Below are positions 44,507 to 53,296 of a stretch of DNA of 64,000 nucleotides, piece after piece. Source of the stretch: Bacteriovoracaceae bacterium. GTDB lineage: Bacteria > Bdellovibrionota > Bacteriovoracia > Bacteriovoracales > Bacteriovoracaceae. Position numbers and translations under genes: made by a program. How positions within the stretch are numbered: position 1 is the first letter of the stretch; every line of letters begins with the position of its first letter. Under the pieces are notes generated by a model. It searched no databases. It saw only the letters and a list, made by a program, of their open reading frames with translations, and had not been told where the DNA came from. Where the stretch lies: positions 1 through 64,000 of the forward strand of contig JABIHA010000020.1 in the NCBI GenBank assembly GCA_018649885.1, read 5' to 3'.

Positions 44507-45349
44507 ATGAATAAAGCTTTTACATTTAAAAACTGTGGCTGGCTTATTGCCGTGCTGCTTTTTAGTTCGCTTTCTGCTTCTTTTTCCTATGCAGGCTCAG
44601 CGCGTTCATCTTCGATCACACACTGGAATGGTGAGTGTTCCGGAGGCACCAGAACGTGGTGGGATGATATGTGCATGGCATGGCGAAAAAGAATGGGTAG
44701 TAAGGGATGGAGTCAGTGGTGGGTTAACTATCACTTAGTCAGGGTTGGTCGTTACGTAGATCCAACAATTGCAGCATGGGGACAAGATAAGTGGAACCTC
44801 GATGGAGGAGACGCAGCTTTAATGTGTACCCATGGTGGATATGATGAAAATGGATGGTACGGAGTGATGCACACCAAAGATCACGGACAATGTCGTCTCA
44901 ATGTCTCAGACATGAAAATTGGACCCTACTTAGGTAATGGGAAAAACCGCTTCTGGCATATGTCTTCTTGTAACAGTATTCGTTGGAACCTACTTGGTAA
45001 ATGGTGGGGACCCGCTGCAGGCAGAGTTCATGTGATCACAGGCTTTCACGGCTATATGTATATTGGTAGTAAGTACGTCGGTGAGTACCGAGATTTGGCC
45101 AAATACGGATTTAGCAGTAAAGGCGTAGGAAAAGTCTGGCGAGATAAAATGCACCATGTACACCACTGGTACAATTCTTGGAAAACCGTATGTCCGATCT
45201 CTTTAGGATTTGGTTATTCCCGGGCCACCTCTGCTAATGCTCTCAATGAGAAATACAAGTGGGCCTATAGCAACAAGAATCCCAACTGGATGACTTACAC
45301 ATGGAAATCCGGGTGTGACCCAACAGGAGGTCCCAAGCTTCCTAATTAG
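44507..45349 (+). CDS. Exported protein with possible His-Cys dyad (DUF6345-like)
   Basis: A 280-residue Trp- and His-rich protein with a signal peptide (LIAVLLFSSLSASFSYA). DAALMCTHGGYDENGWYG (H109) followed by FWHMSSCNSIRW (C155) and VHVITGFHGY recalls the DUF6345/clan-CD-like layout, where a His-Gly and a later Cys after a beta strand form a caspase-type dyad. This is inference from spacing. GGGAGGAAAT precedes the ATG. It lies 42 bases upstream of the next exported protein; the two probably form an operon. Confidence 0.6.
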   Translation: MNKAFTFKNCGWLIAVLLFSSLSASFSYAGSARSSSITHWNGECSGGTRTWWDDMCMAWRKRMGSKGWSQWWVNYHLVRVGRYVDPTIAAWGQDKWNLDGGDAALMCTHGGYDENGWYGVMHTKDHGQCRLNVSDMKIGPYLGNGKNRFWHMSSCNSIRWNLLGKWWGPAAGRVHVITGFHGYMYIGSKYVGEYRDLAKYGFSSKGVGKVWRDKMHHVHHWYNSWKTVCPISLGFGYSRATSANALNEKYKWAYSNKNPNWMTYTWKSGCDPTGGPKLPN

Positions 45350-45391
45350 AAAAAAGGTTAGTTTGAGTGAACTCTAAAAAGGAGAATTGAT

Positions 45392-46354
45392 ATGTGGAAA
45401 TATATTTTAATTATTCTAACAACATTGGTGGCCGTCTCGGCACACGCTGAAAATGATTTGGGAACCAGAAAAGAGGTATCTGAAAAGTTTAATCGCGAAT
45501 ACGACCAAGCCGTTGTAGAGGCGTTTCCAAGCTTTAAAAGCGCGGTGATCCAAAGACGGCTTCAAAGTATTCAGAAAAAATATCTGAGAGGATTTGATCC
45601 CTTAAAGATTAAAAACTTCACTACTCTTCAGAAGACTTTCCGATTTCCAATCCAGGACATAAGGCCAGGACAAACTTTTGTGGAAAAAGAAAAAGTCTTT
45701 GCCTATGAGCTCGATCGTAGTTCAGGGAGACTCTATATTCACAAGAATATGGAAAAAGTGCCTCCTATGAAAAAGATTTTGGCGCAACGGCAATTGAAGC
45801 AGGTCAAAAAACAACACGATCAACTCATGACACGCCTTGGAATTGATCGCAGCCAACTTCTCTTTACTGAGACCAACTTTATGCTACTGCAAACTGGTCC
45901 GGCTCCAGGAGGCAATCAAAGGCCAAGTGCAGTCATGGTGGATTCTTTTTTCACCTACGCCGTAAGAGCAATCGATGGTCTGATGGTAGACGGAAGTTTT
46001 GTAAGGCTTAATTCTAAAAATGCTAAAACTCTTTACGGAGTAGACATTACCTGGCCAAAGTTTAGCTTTCATCCAGCACTTAAAAACTTTGAGCTTAAAA
46101 AGAATCAACTTCTCATTGGCGAGATTAGTAGAATCGTTAACCAAACTATGGTTAAAGGCGATAAGATCAATGTCAAAATGGCAATGGTCTTACGACCTGT
46201 CTGGACAGGCAGGACTCTTCACTATATTCCGTCCATGAAAGTAGGTGTCCACTCTGGCAAAGGAGAGGCGGGAAATATGTTCTACGTAGATGTACTCAAA
46301 CAAAGAGTCAAATACGATGTCAGGGCAAATAAAGACAGTTCTGAAGGACATTAG
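45392..46354 (+). CDS. Exported protein of unknown function
   Basis: A 320-residue protein with a signal peptide (YILIILTTLVAVSAHA) and a charged, mostly soluble mature part. No Cys and no recognised motif. AAGGAG lies before the ATG. It is the second gene after the putative His-Cys protein and is closed by a strong terminator; the pair may act together. Confidence 0.75.
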   Translation: MWKYILIILTTLVAVSAHAENDLGTRKEVSEKFNREYDQAVVEAFPSFKSAVIQRRLQSIQKKYLRGFDPLKIKNFTTLQKTFRFPIQDIRPGQTFVEKEKVFAYELDRSSGRLYIHKNMEKVPPMKKILAQRQLKQVKKQHDQLMTRLGIDRSQLLFTETNFMLLQTGPAPGGNQRPSAVMVDSFFTYAVRAIDGLMVDGSFVRLNSKNAKTLYGVDITWPKFSFHPALKNFELKKNQLLIGEISRIVNQTMVKGDKINVKMAMVLRPVWTGRTLHYIPSMKVGVHSGKGEAGNMFYVDVLKQRVKYDVRANKDSSEGH

Positions 46355-46373
46355 AGCATTTCACAAAATAAGG

Positions 46374-46398
46374 GACCCTATATTTTGTAGGGTCTTTT
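46374..46398 (+). terminator. Intrinsic terminator
   Basis: Perfect seven-base stem GACCCTA / TAGGGTC with loop TATTTTG, followed by TTTT. It ends the two-gene unit 44507-46354 and abuts the convergent gene ending at 46397. Confidence 0.8.
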
Positions 46399-46753
46399 AT
46401 TCTTCATATTGATTTTTTATATCAATAATTTTGCAGTCAACTTCTTGCCCATCACTATCCAAAATTCTTTTGGTAAGAACATAGTCAACAGCGCCACCAG
46501 ACATACCGCAAGTCAGTGTCACTTCCCATAGCTCACCTTTTTGACTAAAAGAAATTTGCTCACCATCCATATTCGTACCAATCAAGGTATGGGCCAAATA
46601 GTCGCCTTTATAATCGGGCATGATAGTGTAGCACTGTGGAAGATAGCTTTTGACAACTTCACCCTTACAAACATCAAGGACCGGATCCCCTAAGGCCCAA
46701 GCATTAGTGGCGATAACGAGGGTTAAAAGAGTGGAAAATGTTAATTTTTTCAT
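46397..46753 (-). CDS. Small exported protein
   Basis: From ATG 46753 (GGAG seven bases upstream), 118 residues with a signal peptide (LTFSTLLTLVIATNAWA). Four Cys (VCKGEV, PQCYT, LTCGM, VDCKI) suggest two disulfides. No family recognised. A longer frame from 46792 puts 13 residues before the signal and is unlikely. Confidence 0.72.
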   Translation of the reverse strand: MKKLTFSTLLTLVIATNAWALGDPVLDVCKGEVVKSYLPQCYTIMPDYKGDYLAHTLIGTNMDGEQISFSQKGELWEVTLTCGMSGGAVDYVLTKRILDSDGQEVDCKIIDIKNQYEE

Positions 46754-46922
46754 ATGAGAGCTCCAGTTGAGTTTGGTGGAAGTTAGCTCCATATACCAGA
46801 TGTTAAAAGTGAATCTTTCTAATATTCTAGATTCGTTTTAATCATCATAGGGATAATCAATAGTTTAGAGTTATTAGCATGGATGGAATTGGCCCCAATA
46901 GATATATTGAGGCCTATATTTC

Positions 46923-47639
46923 TTAATCTTGTAGGGATTCTAATTTTCTTTTCTTTTTGCCAAGTTTTTTTCTAACTCTTCTTTCCTGTCCAACAGAAAT
47001 ATTTTTATTTTCAAGTAGTCGTTCAAGATCAGAGATTTTGTCTTCAAGTCTTCTTCTTCTTTCCTCTTTACTCGGGAGTAGATTACCAAGAACTTCAAGA
47101 CTGACAACAACGCCATCACTTGAACCTGCAATACCATTTACAGCATGACATTCTTCGATGGGACAATGCATTCTGGCATTGCCAGTTTGTGCCATACAAA
47201 GTTTCTGTGCATAAACCTCTGCCTCAGAACGCGTTGGTGCTTCTGAAATATAAGTGCCATTACCAAGAAAAGGTCCTTCAGCACGACATGAATAGTGAGT
47301 TCCCGATGAGAAGTAAACACCTAGATTCCCACCTCTAGAAGTAATTGTGATAACTGGTCTGGCCTGCTCAAATGCAATTGGCTCACAGCTAGCGCTATCA
47401 CAATGCATAGAGTGGTTTCCTGTTTCTGCCTTACAATTGCGAATTGCATTGTCTCTAGCGGCAGTTTGATCAGTTCCATATCCTAGAGTTGGTGCCTCAG
47501 AAAAAGAGGGCTCAACTTTACAAACAAATCCCCTATTGAAGTCTAAGGTATAACTACTTCCTACAACTTTAAAATCAAGACTTACTTGGGCAAAAGCAGA
47601 AGCGCTAAAGCATAGTAATAAAAGTGACAGTTTTCTCAT
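46923..47639 (-). CDS. Exported protein with two Cys-rich repeats and a basic coiled-coil tail
   Basis: A 238-residue protein with a signal peptide (LSLLLLCFSASAFA). Residues 25-90 and 95-165 are two diverged copies of one unit, each ending in a run such as CKAETGNHSMHCDSASC and CMAQTGNARMHCPIEEC. The C-terminal 50 residues are a highly charged coiled coil (KEERRRRLEDKISDLERLLE). No family recognised. GGGATC precedes the ATG. Confidence 0.75.
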   Translation of the reverse strand: MRKLSLLLLCFSASAFAQVSLDFKVVGSSYTLDFNRGFVCKVEPSFSEAPTLGYGTDQTAARDNAIRNCKAETGNHSMHCDSASCEPIAFEQARPVITITSRGGNLGVYFSSGTHYSCRAEGPFLGNGTYISEAPTRSEAEVYAQKLCMAQTGNARMHCPIEECHAVNGIAGSSDGVVVSLEVLGNLLPSKEERRRRLEDKISDLERLLENKNISVGQERRVRKKLGKKKRKLESLQD

Positions 47640-47819
47640 TAAGTGATCCCTTTGTTAGTATCTATCGAATTTTTGTAATCATGATATATAGAGCAAGTTT
47701 GATGCCACATTTTCGAGAGAAAACAGGGAAATGGTGATGCAATACTGTTAACAACCTAAACAACTGCTAATTTTGTTCTATTCAAATTAAATTTATTTAA
47801 CGTAAAGTGGGAATTAGTC

Positions 47820-48755
47820 TTACAGCCTTATTTTGGCAAATATTGGCAGGTGATCACTTCCAACAGAGTCACCAACAAAAAATTCAGCCGTTTCAATATT
47901 TTTTGAATGAAAGATATAATCAAGCTTAATACCTAGAGGAAATAATAAACCCTGCGGCCATGTGAATTTAGGCCCATACCCTTTATTGGTGTCTATAAGT
48001 GTCGCACCTTTGATAAAAGAAAAGTAGCGACGACACCATGGTGTCATATTTAAGTCCCCCATCAAAACTTTGTACTTTGATTTACTATCTTTGATGGTTT
48101 TTTGAAATAAAGAGAATTGGTCATTTCTAATTTTATAGAGCTCTCCACTTGCTGGCGGAAATGGATGAACGGCCATAATAAAGATTTCTTTGTTTTTCAC
48201 TTCAATGGTACCAGAATAATAAGGTACATCAAAAGCCGATTTTTCTGCAACTTTAGATAAGTCGAATTTTGATAGAATCATAATCCCGAAATTATCTGAT
48301 CTTGTAACCTTCTTAATGTAAGGGTATTTCTTGGTCACTACTTTTAGATTGTCAGACCAGCTTTTACTTATTTCAAGCAGTGTCACAAAATCGGGATCAT
48401 TGTTAATTATAAATTCTTCAACTGCCTGGTAGTTTTGATTACTCACTAAAACATTAATTTCAGCAAACTTCACCATGTGAGAGTTGGCATCAGAGTAAAA
48501 AGGTAAAAATAAGTGCCCGAAGTAGAAAATATTAACCACAGAGGCAATTGTGCTCACTAGCGCCCACTTCTTCTTTTTTAAAACCATAAAACCCACGCTT
48601 GCCAGCACCAGGCTTACAAAATATTGAACCCTAAAGTGTTCAAAGAGCTCAAATCTCCAATCCATATTCCCAAACAGACTCAGCAGCTCAGAGATAAGTA
48701 CTATAACAGTGCAAACTCTAATGACTCTAAAAAGTAGCTCCGGAATATTTTTCAT
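47820..48755 (-). CDS. Membrane-anchored endonuclease/exonuclease/phosphatase (EEP) family protein
   Basis: From ATG 48755 (GGAG just upstream), 311 residues: two to three N-terminal helices, then an EEP domain with the metal Glu in FVTLLEIS, then HPFPP, GDLNMTPW and the terminal SDHLPIFAKI. Relatives act on phosphodiesters or phospholipids/inositol phosphates, often facing the periplasm with this membrane layout. Substrate not predictable. Confidence 0.82.
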   Translation of the reverse strand: MKNIPELLFRVIRVCTVIVLISELLSLFGNMDWRFELFEHFRVQYFVSLVLASVGFMVLKKKKWALVSTIASVVNIFYFGHLFLPFYSDANSHMVKFAEINVLVSNQNYQAVEEFIINNDPDFVTLLEISKSWSDNLKVVTKKYPYIKKVTRSDNFGIMILSKFDLSKVAEKSAFDVPYYSGTIEVKNKEIFIMAVHPFPPASGELYKIRNDQFSLFQKTIKDSKSKYKVLMGDLNMTPWCRRYFSFIKGATLIDTNKGYGPKFTWPQGLLFPLGIKLDYIFHSKNIETAEFFVGDSVGSDHLPIFAKIRL

Positions 48756-48993
48756 TTTCTCCAAATTGTCAGCGTAGGTTACATCTTAACCATTTTTACT
48801 GCTTCCAGCAATTTATTGATGCAAGGGAGGTGTATGATCTTAATTAAAAATGTTGAAATAGGCACCCTCCCCCATTCAGATTGAAATTTGGCCATAAGTA
48901 TTCCATTAATTATGATCCAATATTTTCACAACTACCTATACTTTCATAGTCTTATTGATAGGCTCAATTACAATCAAGGCCCAAGGAGACAAA

Positions 48994-49500
48994 ATGAACA
49001 CAAAAACCCTAATGCAATTGATGGTGATATCAGCTTTATTTCTTTCAATGTCAGCATGGTCATCAAGAAACAAAACCATTACCAAGTCAGACATAAGAGA
49101 TATGCTCCAAATTCTCCCCGTTGGTGCTTACTACGGCGAAGGTAATTGCAGTGTAGAAATAACCTACCGCGAAGAAGGCGCTGAAGCTTTCAGGTACGGG
49201 ATAAGTGTAGATGGAGTCGGTTGGCTCGATTCTCATGCACATTACAACTATCCAAAAGCGGATCACATAAAAGTTAAAAGAAAGAAAATCAACCTTGAAA
49301 AAGAAGAGATAAAGCTTAAATACACCAGCCAATTTGGTGAGCTACCCAAAAGTGTTTTCAAGATCGAGATCAAAAAAGTTGGCGAAAAACTTTACTCTAT
49401 TTACGTTTTTAATAATGTGGTGAGTGCAAATATATTCAAGGCCTTTGGTGGTGACGGTAGCGGAATGAAAGGGCATTGTAAAAATATAGTTAAGAACTAG
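48994..49500 (+). CDS. Exported protein of unknown function
   Basis: From ATG 48994 (AAGGAGA at good spacing), 168 residues with a signal peptide (LMQLMVISALFLSMSAWS). The mature part is basic and beta-rich, with two Cys (GNCSVEI and GHCKNI). No family recognised. Longer frames upstream lack a ribosome site. Confidence 0.72.
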   Translation: MNTKTLMQLMVISALFLSMSAWSSRNKTITKSDIRDMLQILPVGAYYGEGNCSVEITYREEGAEAFRYGISVDGVGWLDSHAHYNYPKADHIKVKRKKINLEKEEIKLKYTSQFGELPKSVFKIEIKKVGEKLYSIYVFNNVVSANIFKAFGGDGSGMKGHCKNIVKN

Positions 49501-49582
49501 ATCCCGCGGCCGTTTAACTTCCTTCATACCTGGGTAATTATTATAGTGATTTAGATCATTTAGCATTTTATTTCAAATACTT

Positions 49583-49637
49583 ACGCCCCAGTCTTTCGGC
49601 AGCTGCCTTGCTCTTTAAAGGGCAAAGCAAGGGGCGT
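49583..49637 (+). promoter_or_regulatory. Possible RBS-sequestering hairpin
   Basis: CCTTGCT (49606-49612) pairs with AGCAAGG (49626-49632), and ACGCC (49583-49587) with GGCGT (49633-49637) as an outer helix. The right arms contain AAGGGG, the Shine-Dalgarno of the HEAT-like gene. Folding would hide the ribosome site of the Omp85 operon. Confidence 0.4.
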
Positions 49638-49644
49638 GTACAAC

Positions 49645-50967
49645 ATGAAAATAAAAAAGAATAAATTCATTTTATTTACAATACTTTTCTTATTCTCAAC
49701 CTCACTATTTTGTGCTGAAGACTTTGAGACTATGTTCACGAAATCTGTTAATCCTGACAGTGAGCCACAATCTAGACTGCAAGCTTTAACCTCAACACTG
49801 GTATTTGTTCAACGCGCTCCAAAGGCATTAGATCTGACAAAGGTGATGAGGCTTTTTTACCAACTAGACTTTGAGGGTGAAAACCTTGAAAATATAATAC
49901 TTATTTCTAAAATTCTCTCAGCGACAAATAACTTCGATTTATTAGGTTCTTTTCTCGAATACCTAACAAGGGGATTAAATGAAAATGCCTTTGTTGGTAT
50001 TATTGAAGCTTTGGTTACCTTTGATATCGCTGAGCACTACACACCTACTTATGTTGATATAATAAAAAATGATTTCAGGCCCGTAATTGAAAAACACTTG
50101 TCCAATTCAAAATTAGAGATTAAACAGGCCGCTGCCATGGCCCTATCTATTTATGGGGATGAAGCAAGTGCCAGAAAATTGATCTCTCTACTTTCAATAG
50201 AAAACGATCAAATGAGAGGGCAAATTGTGGCCTCTGTTATTGATATTGGATCAACGGGGGCCTTGTCTGAGTGTATTGAAGAAAACAATCCCGCGACTAT
50301 TAAATGGTGTAGTGAAGCACTCTCTACCATTGAAAAAGATCGAAAAGTTGCCAGACTAAATATCTTAGCAAAAAATACTATCCTAGATTTTTTAGAATCA
50401 TCAATTTATGATCCCAAAAAGGTTGAGGAAAAGGAACTTGTCGATAGGTTAGGATTAGAACATCCCAAAGAAGTCGTTCCAGACCCTGTGATGCTAGAGC
50501 TTGGTAACTTCACCCATGGAAAATTATTAAAAGTGCACCTTTCTAGTGAAGCGGCCATTATTTGTGAAAGGAGTTTCAGCTTCTATCTCTTTATTAAGGA
50601 GGACAAACTTGATGGGGCCAATCTATCAGAAGTACAACGTAAACATGATGAGTGCCTAGAAAGAATAGTTGAAAAAGAAATCACTCGTGCCAAGTATTAC
50701 CTTTCATGGGGAAGACGTGACCGAGACAAAAATAGTCCAAAGGCGGCCATCCCAATTCTTGAGGAGTTATTAACCGATAGAGATCTCGGTGTCTATCATA
50801 TTGATACAGTATTGATGCTTGCCCATGCCCACTTACTATTAAAGGACAAACCAAGTGCATTGGCAGCACTAGCCGAGCTCACTCCTGATAAAATGAGCAA
50901 ACGCCAACTAAGAAAATTCAAAAAGTACAGTAGGGCCGCAAATAAAAAATCAAGGGGGGAAAAATGA
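49645..50967 (+). CDS. Exported HEAT-repeat-like protein
   Basis: From ATG 49645 (GTG 49636 possible), 440 residues with a signal peptide (FILFTILFLFSTSLFCA). Residues 130-240 look like HEAT repeats (EIKQAAAMALSIYGDEASAR), and residues 330-430 like TPR helices. It is probably a periplasmic scaffold. Its stop overlaps the ATG of the Omp85 gene (ATGA), so the two are translationally coupled and may work together. Confidence 0.72.
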   Translation: MKIKKNKFILFTILFLFSTSLFCAEDFETMFTKSVNPDSEPQSRLQALTSTLVFVQRAPKALDLTKVMRLFYQLDFEGENLENIILISKILSATNNFDLLGSFLEYLTRGLNENAFVGIIEALVTFDIAEHYTPTYVDIIKNDFRPVIEKHLSNSKLEIKQAAAMALSIYGDEASARKLISLLSIENDQMRGQIVASVIDIGSTGALSECIEENNPATIKWCSEALSTIEKDRKVARLNILAKNTILDFLESSIYDPKKVEEKELVDRLGLEHPKEVVPDPVMLELGNFTHGKLLKVHLSSEAAIICERSFSFYLFIKEDKLDGANLSEVQRKHDECLERIVEKEITRAKYYLSWGRRDRDKNSPKAAIPILEELLTDRDLGVYHIDTVLMLAHAHLLLKDKPSALAALAELTPDKMSKRQLRKFKKYSRAANKKSRGEK

Positions 50968-53276
50968 GATTCTTTTTCATACTGGTCCTGACTACTCTTT
51001 TACTCTCACTGGGAGCCTCCGCTGCTCAAACAACTGCAGGTGAGCAGTTCTCTATTGAAGGTCGCCTTATCTCAGAGTTGGTTTTCATTGATGATGAAGG
51101 AAAACCCATTGAAGATCCTGCACTTCTCTATATGACATTATCGAAAGTAGGACAGGAGTTAAATGCAGACGCCCTAATTATAGACATGAATACACTTGTG
51201 GGGAAATTTCCTGAATACTCTGAAATTGAAATCAATGTGGTGCCCATTGAAGGTGAAACAAATTTAAAGATTGAATTTCTTTTCCAAAAGAAAAGAGAAA
51301 TTTCACTGGTTCGAATCATTTTAGAGAATACTGAAGAAAACTATGAAGTTCGAGACCTTTTGCAGGCGCAAAAGGGGGTCATATTCAAAAGCACAAAGCT
51401 TGAAGCTGACAAAGAGACAATTCAAAAAGAATATATCAAAAAAGGTTATCCTGATGTTGAAGTTAATGCTGAAGTCCTAGATCAAGAGGGAGCAAGTACT
51501 GACGTGGTCATCAACTATCATGTGAAATCAGTGAGAGGCAGACAAATTGTCAAAGAAATCACGTTCAGTGGTAATACATCTATAAAACCCATGAAATTAA
51601 AAAAAGTACTTAAATCAAAAAAGGGAAATATATTTAAAAAGAGAGCACTTGACGTCAATAATTTTCCAGAAGACCTAGATAGAATTAAAATGGCCTACTC
51701 TGAAATTGGATTCATCGACGCAGTTGTAAGCTATAAGATTGAGGATATTAATAAAGACAAAGGCCATATTCGCTTAGTTTTTAATATAGTAGAAAATGAA
51801 AGATATGAAATTAAAAGCGTTACCATTAGTGGAAATGAAATATTTAAAACTAAGAAGGTTTTAAGTACCCTGGATTTCAAAGAGGGATCATACTTTAACT
51901 TCAAAAATGCCAGAAAAGGTGAACAGGCCTTAAGAGAAATATACGGGGCGCAGGGATATGTCTATGCCAATGTAAACCTTAGATTTAACTCTCAAGCAGG
52001 TGCCGTACTTTTAGAAATAGTTGAAGGCAGGCAATACACCATTAAATCAATTGAGGTATCCGGCAATAGCTATATGAAAGAAAGAACAATTCTCGATGAT
52101 GTGGATATTCTTCCTGGAGAAATTGTCAACATTGTTAAAATTCAAAAAATACTGAGAAAAATGAAATCTCTTGGCTACTATGATGAAGTCTTCTTTGACT
52201 TTGAACCCACTTCAGCAGAAGAGACTACCGGGAAAGTGATCATTAGAGTGGTTGAGGCCAGAGGCCAATACATACAATTTGGAGTGGGCGCCTCCGCAGG
52301 TGGCTTTATGGGCAATGTCAGCTATCAAGATCCAAATGCCTTTGGTTCGGGAAGCTTTTTTAGCATCTTGGCCAGCCAAGAAACTGAAATTACCAGACTC
52401 GGTTTAATTTTTAGGGATCCCCATTTATTTGGTTCAAGATTCGCCCTTGACTTTGAAGCTAGTTATAGCCATTTCTTTGATATTACAGAGAAAGTTTTTG
52501 ATCTCGGTGAATACACTCTCACTGGTTTTAGAACTCGTTTGATGATTACAAGAAAAATAAAAGAAAATCTTGAAATTGGATTGGGCACTAGAGTCCAATT
52601 CCTTAACGTCGAAGCTGTTTCTGAAGAACTAGCAAGTGAGATTCACGACGCTGAAGGAAGAGCGACTGTAGTGGGAATGATTAGTAGCATTGCCTATAAG
52701 ACAGAAGAGTTTGATAATAATGGTGAGAAAATCCAAGATTTTACGGCAAGCCTTTCTCTTTTACCTAGTTACTCTGATGATGGTGTCTATATTAAGGCCG
52801 TGGGACACGTTCTTGGGACACTTGACTTATATAAAGATAAAAAAGGTCGCCACCATACTCTTAGTGGAAGAATTACTATTGGTTATGCCAGTAATAACAC
52901 TCCATTTTTTGAAAAATTCTATGCTGGTGGCATGGGAACCATTCGAGGCCATAAAGAAAACTCAGTGACACCTTCAGGCTCTGTTGCCGGCGGAAATTTT
53001 CTTGCAAGCGCCAACCTCACCTATTCATTTCCTCTTGTTGAAGACATTGTAAGAGGGGTTGTGTTTATCGAAGCGGCCAATGTAAGCAGTGATATTACTG
53101 ACTTTTCAAATTTCAAAGTTGTCGCCGGAGCTGGAGTAAGGTTTAACTTAAAAAAGACTTTTCTGCGAACCACTGTTGAAGCAGGAGTCGCCCTACCACT
53201 ACTTAAAGCAGAAGGTGACCAACTCAAACCATTTTATTTTATTCTCGGGGACTATGATCCCTCATACGACCTATAG
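50964..53276 (+). CDS. Omp85 (BamA/TamA-like) outer-membrane protein
   Basis: A 770-residue protein: signal peptide, about five POTRA domains (residues 25-420, with repeated motifs such as KEITFSGNTSIKPMKLKKVL and KSVTISGNEIFKTKKVL), then a C-terminal barrel with GGMGTIRGHKEN as the family's RGF-type lid motif (here RGH). BamA-like proteins insert outer-membrane proteins. Linkage to a HEAT-like and a 589-residue exported protein, not to skp/lpx genes, suggests a specialised paralogue rather than the housekeeping BamA. Confidence 0.85.
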   Translation: MRFFFILVLTTLLLSLGASAAQTTAGEQFSIEGRLISELVFIDDEGKPIEDPALLYMTLSKVGQELNADALIIDMNTLVGKFPEYSEIEINVVPIEGETNLKIEFLFQKKREISLVRIILENTEENYEVRDLLQAQKGVIFKSTKLEADKETIQKEYIKKGYPDVEVNAEVLDQEGASTDVVINYHVKSVRGRQIVKEITFSGNTSIKPMKLKKVLKSKKGNIFKKRALDVNNFPEDLDRIKMAYSEIGFIDAVVSYKIEDINKDKGHIRLVFNIVENERYEIKSVTISGNEIFKTKKVLSTLDFKEGSYFNFKNARKGEQALREIYGAQGYVYANVNLRFNSQAGAVLLEIVEGRQYTIKSIEVSGNSYMKERTILDDVDILPGEIVNIVKIQKILRKMKSLGYYDEVFFDFEPTSAEETTGKVIIRVVEARGQYIQFGVGASAGGFMGNVSYQDPNAFGSGSFFSILASQETEITRLGLIFRDPHLFGSRFALDFEASYSHFFDITEKVFDLGEYTLTGFRTRLMITRKIKENLEIGLGTRVQFLNVEAVSEELASEIHDAEGRATVVGMISSIAYKTEEFDNNGEKIQDFTASLSLLPSYSDDGVYIKAVGHVLGTLDLYKDKKGRHHTLSGRITIGYASNNTPFFEKFYAGGMGTIRGHKENSVTPSGSVAGGNFLASANLTYSFPLVEDIVRGVVFIEAANVSSDITDFSNFKVVAGAGVRFNLKKTFLRTTVEAGVALPLLKAEGDQLKPFYFILGDYDPSYDL

Positions 53277-53296
53277 AGCAAAGAGGGAAATGCTAG

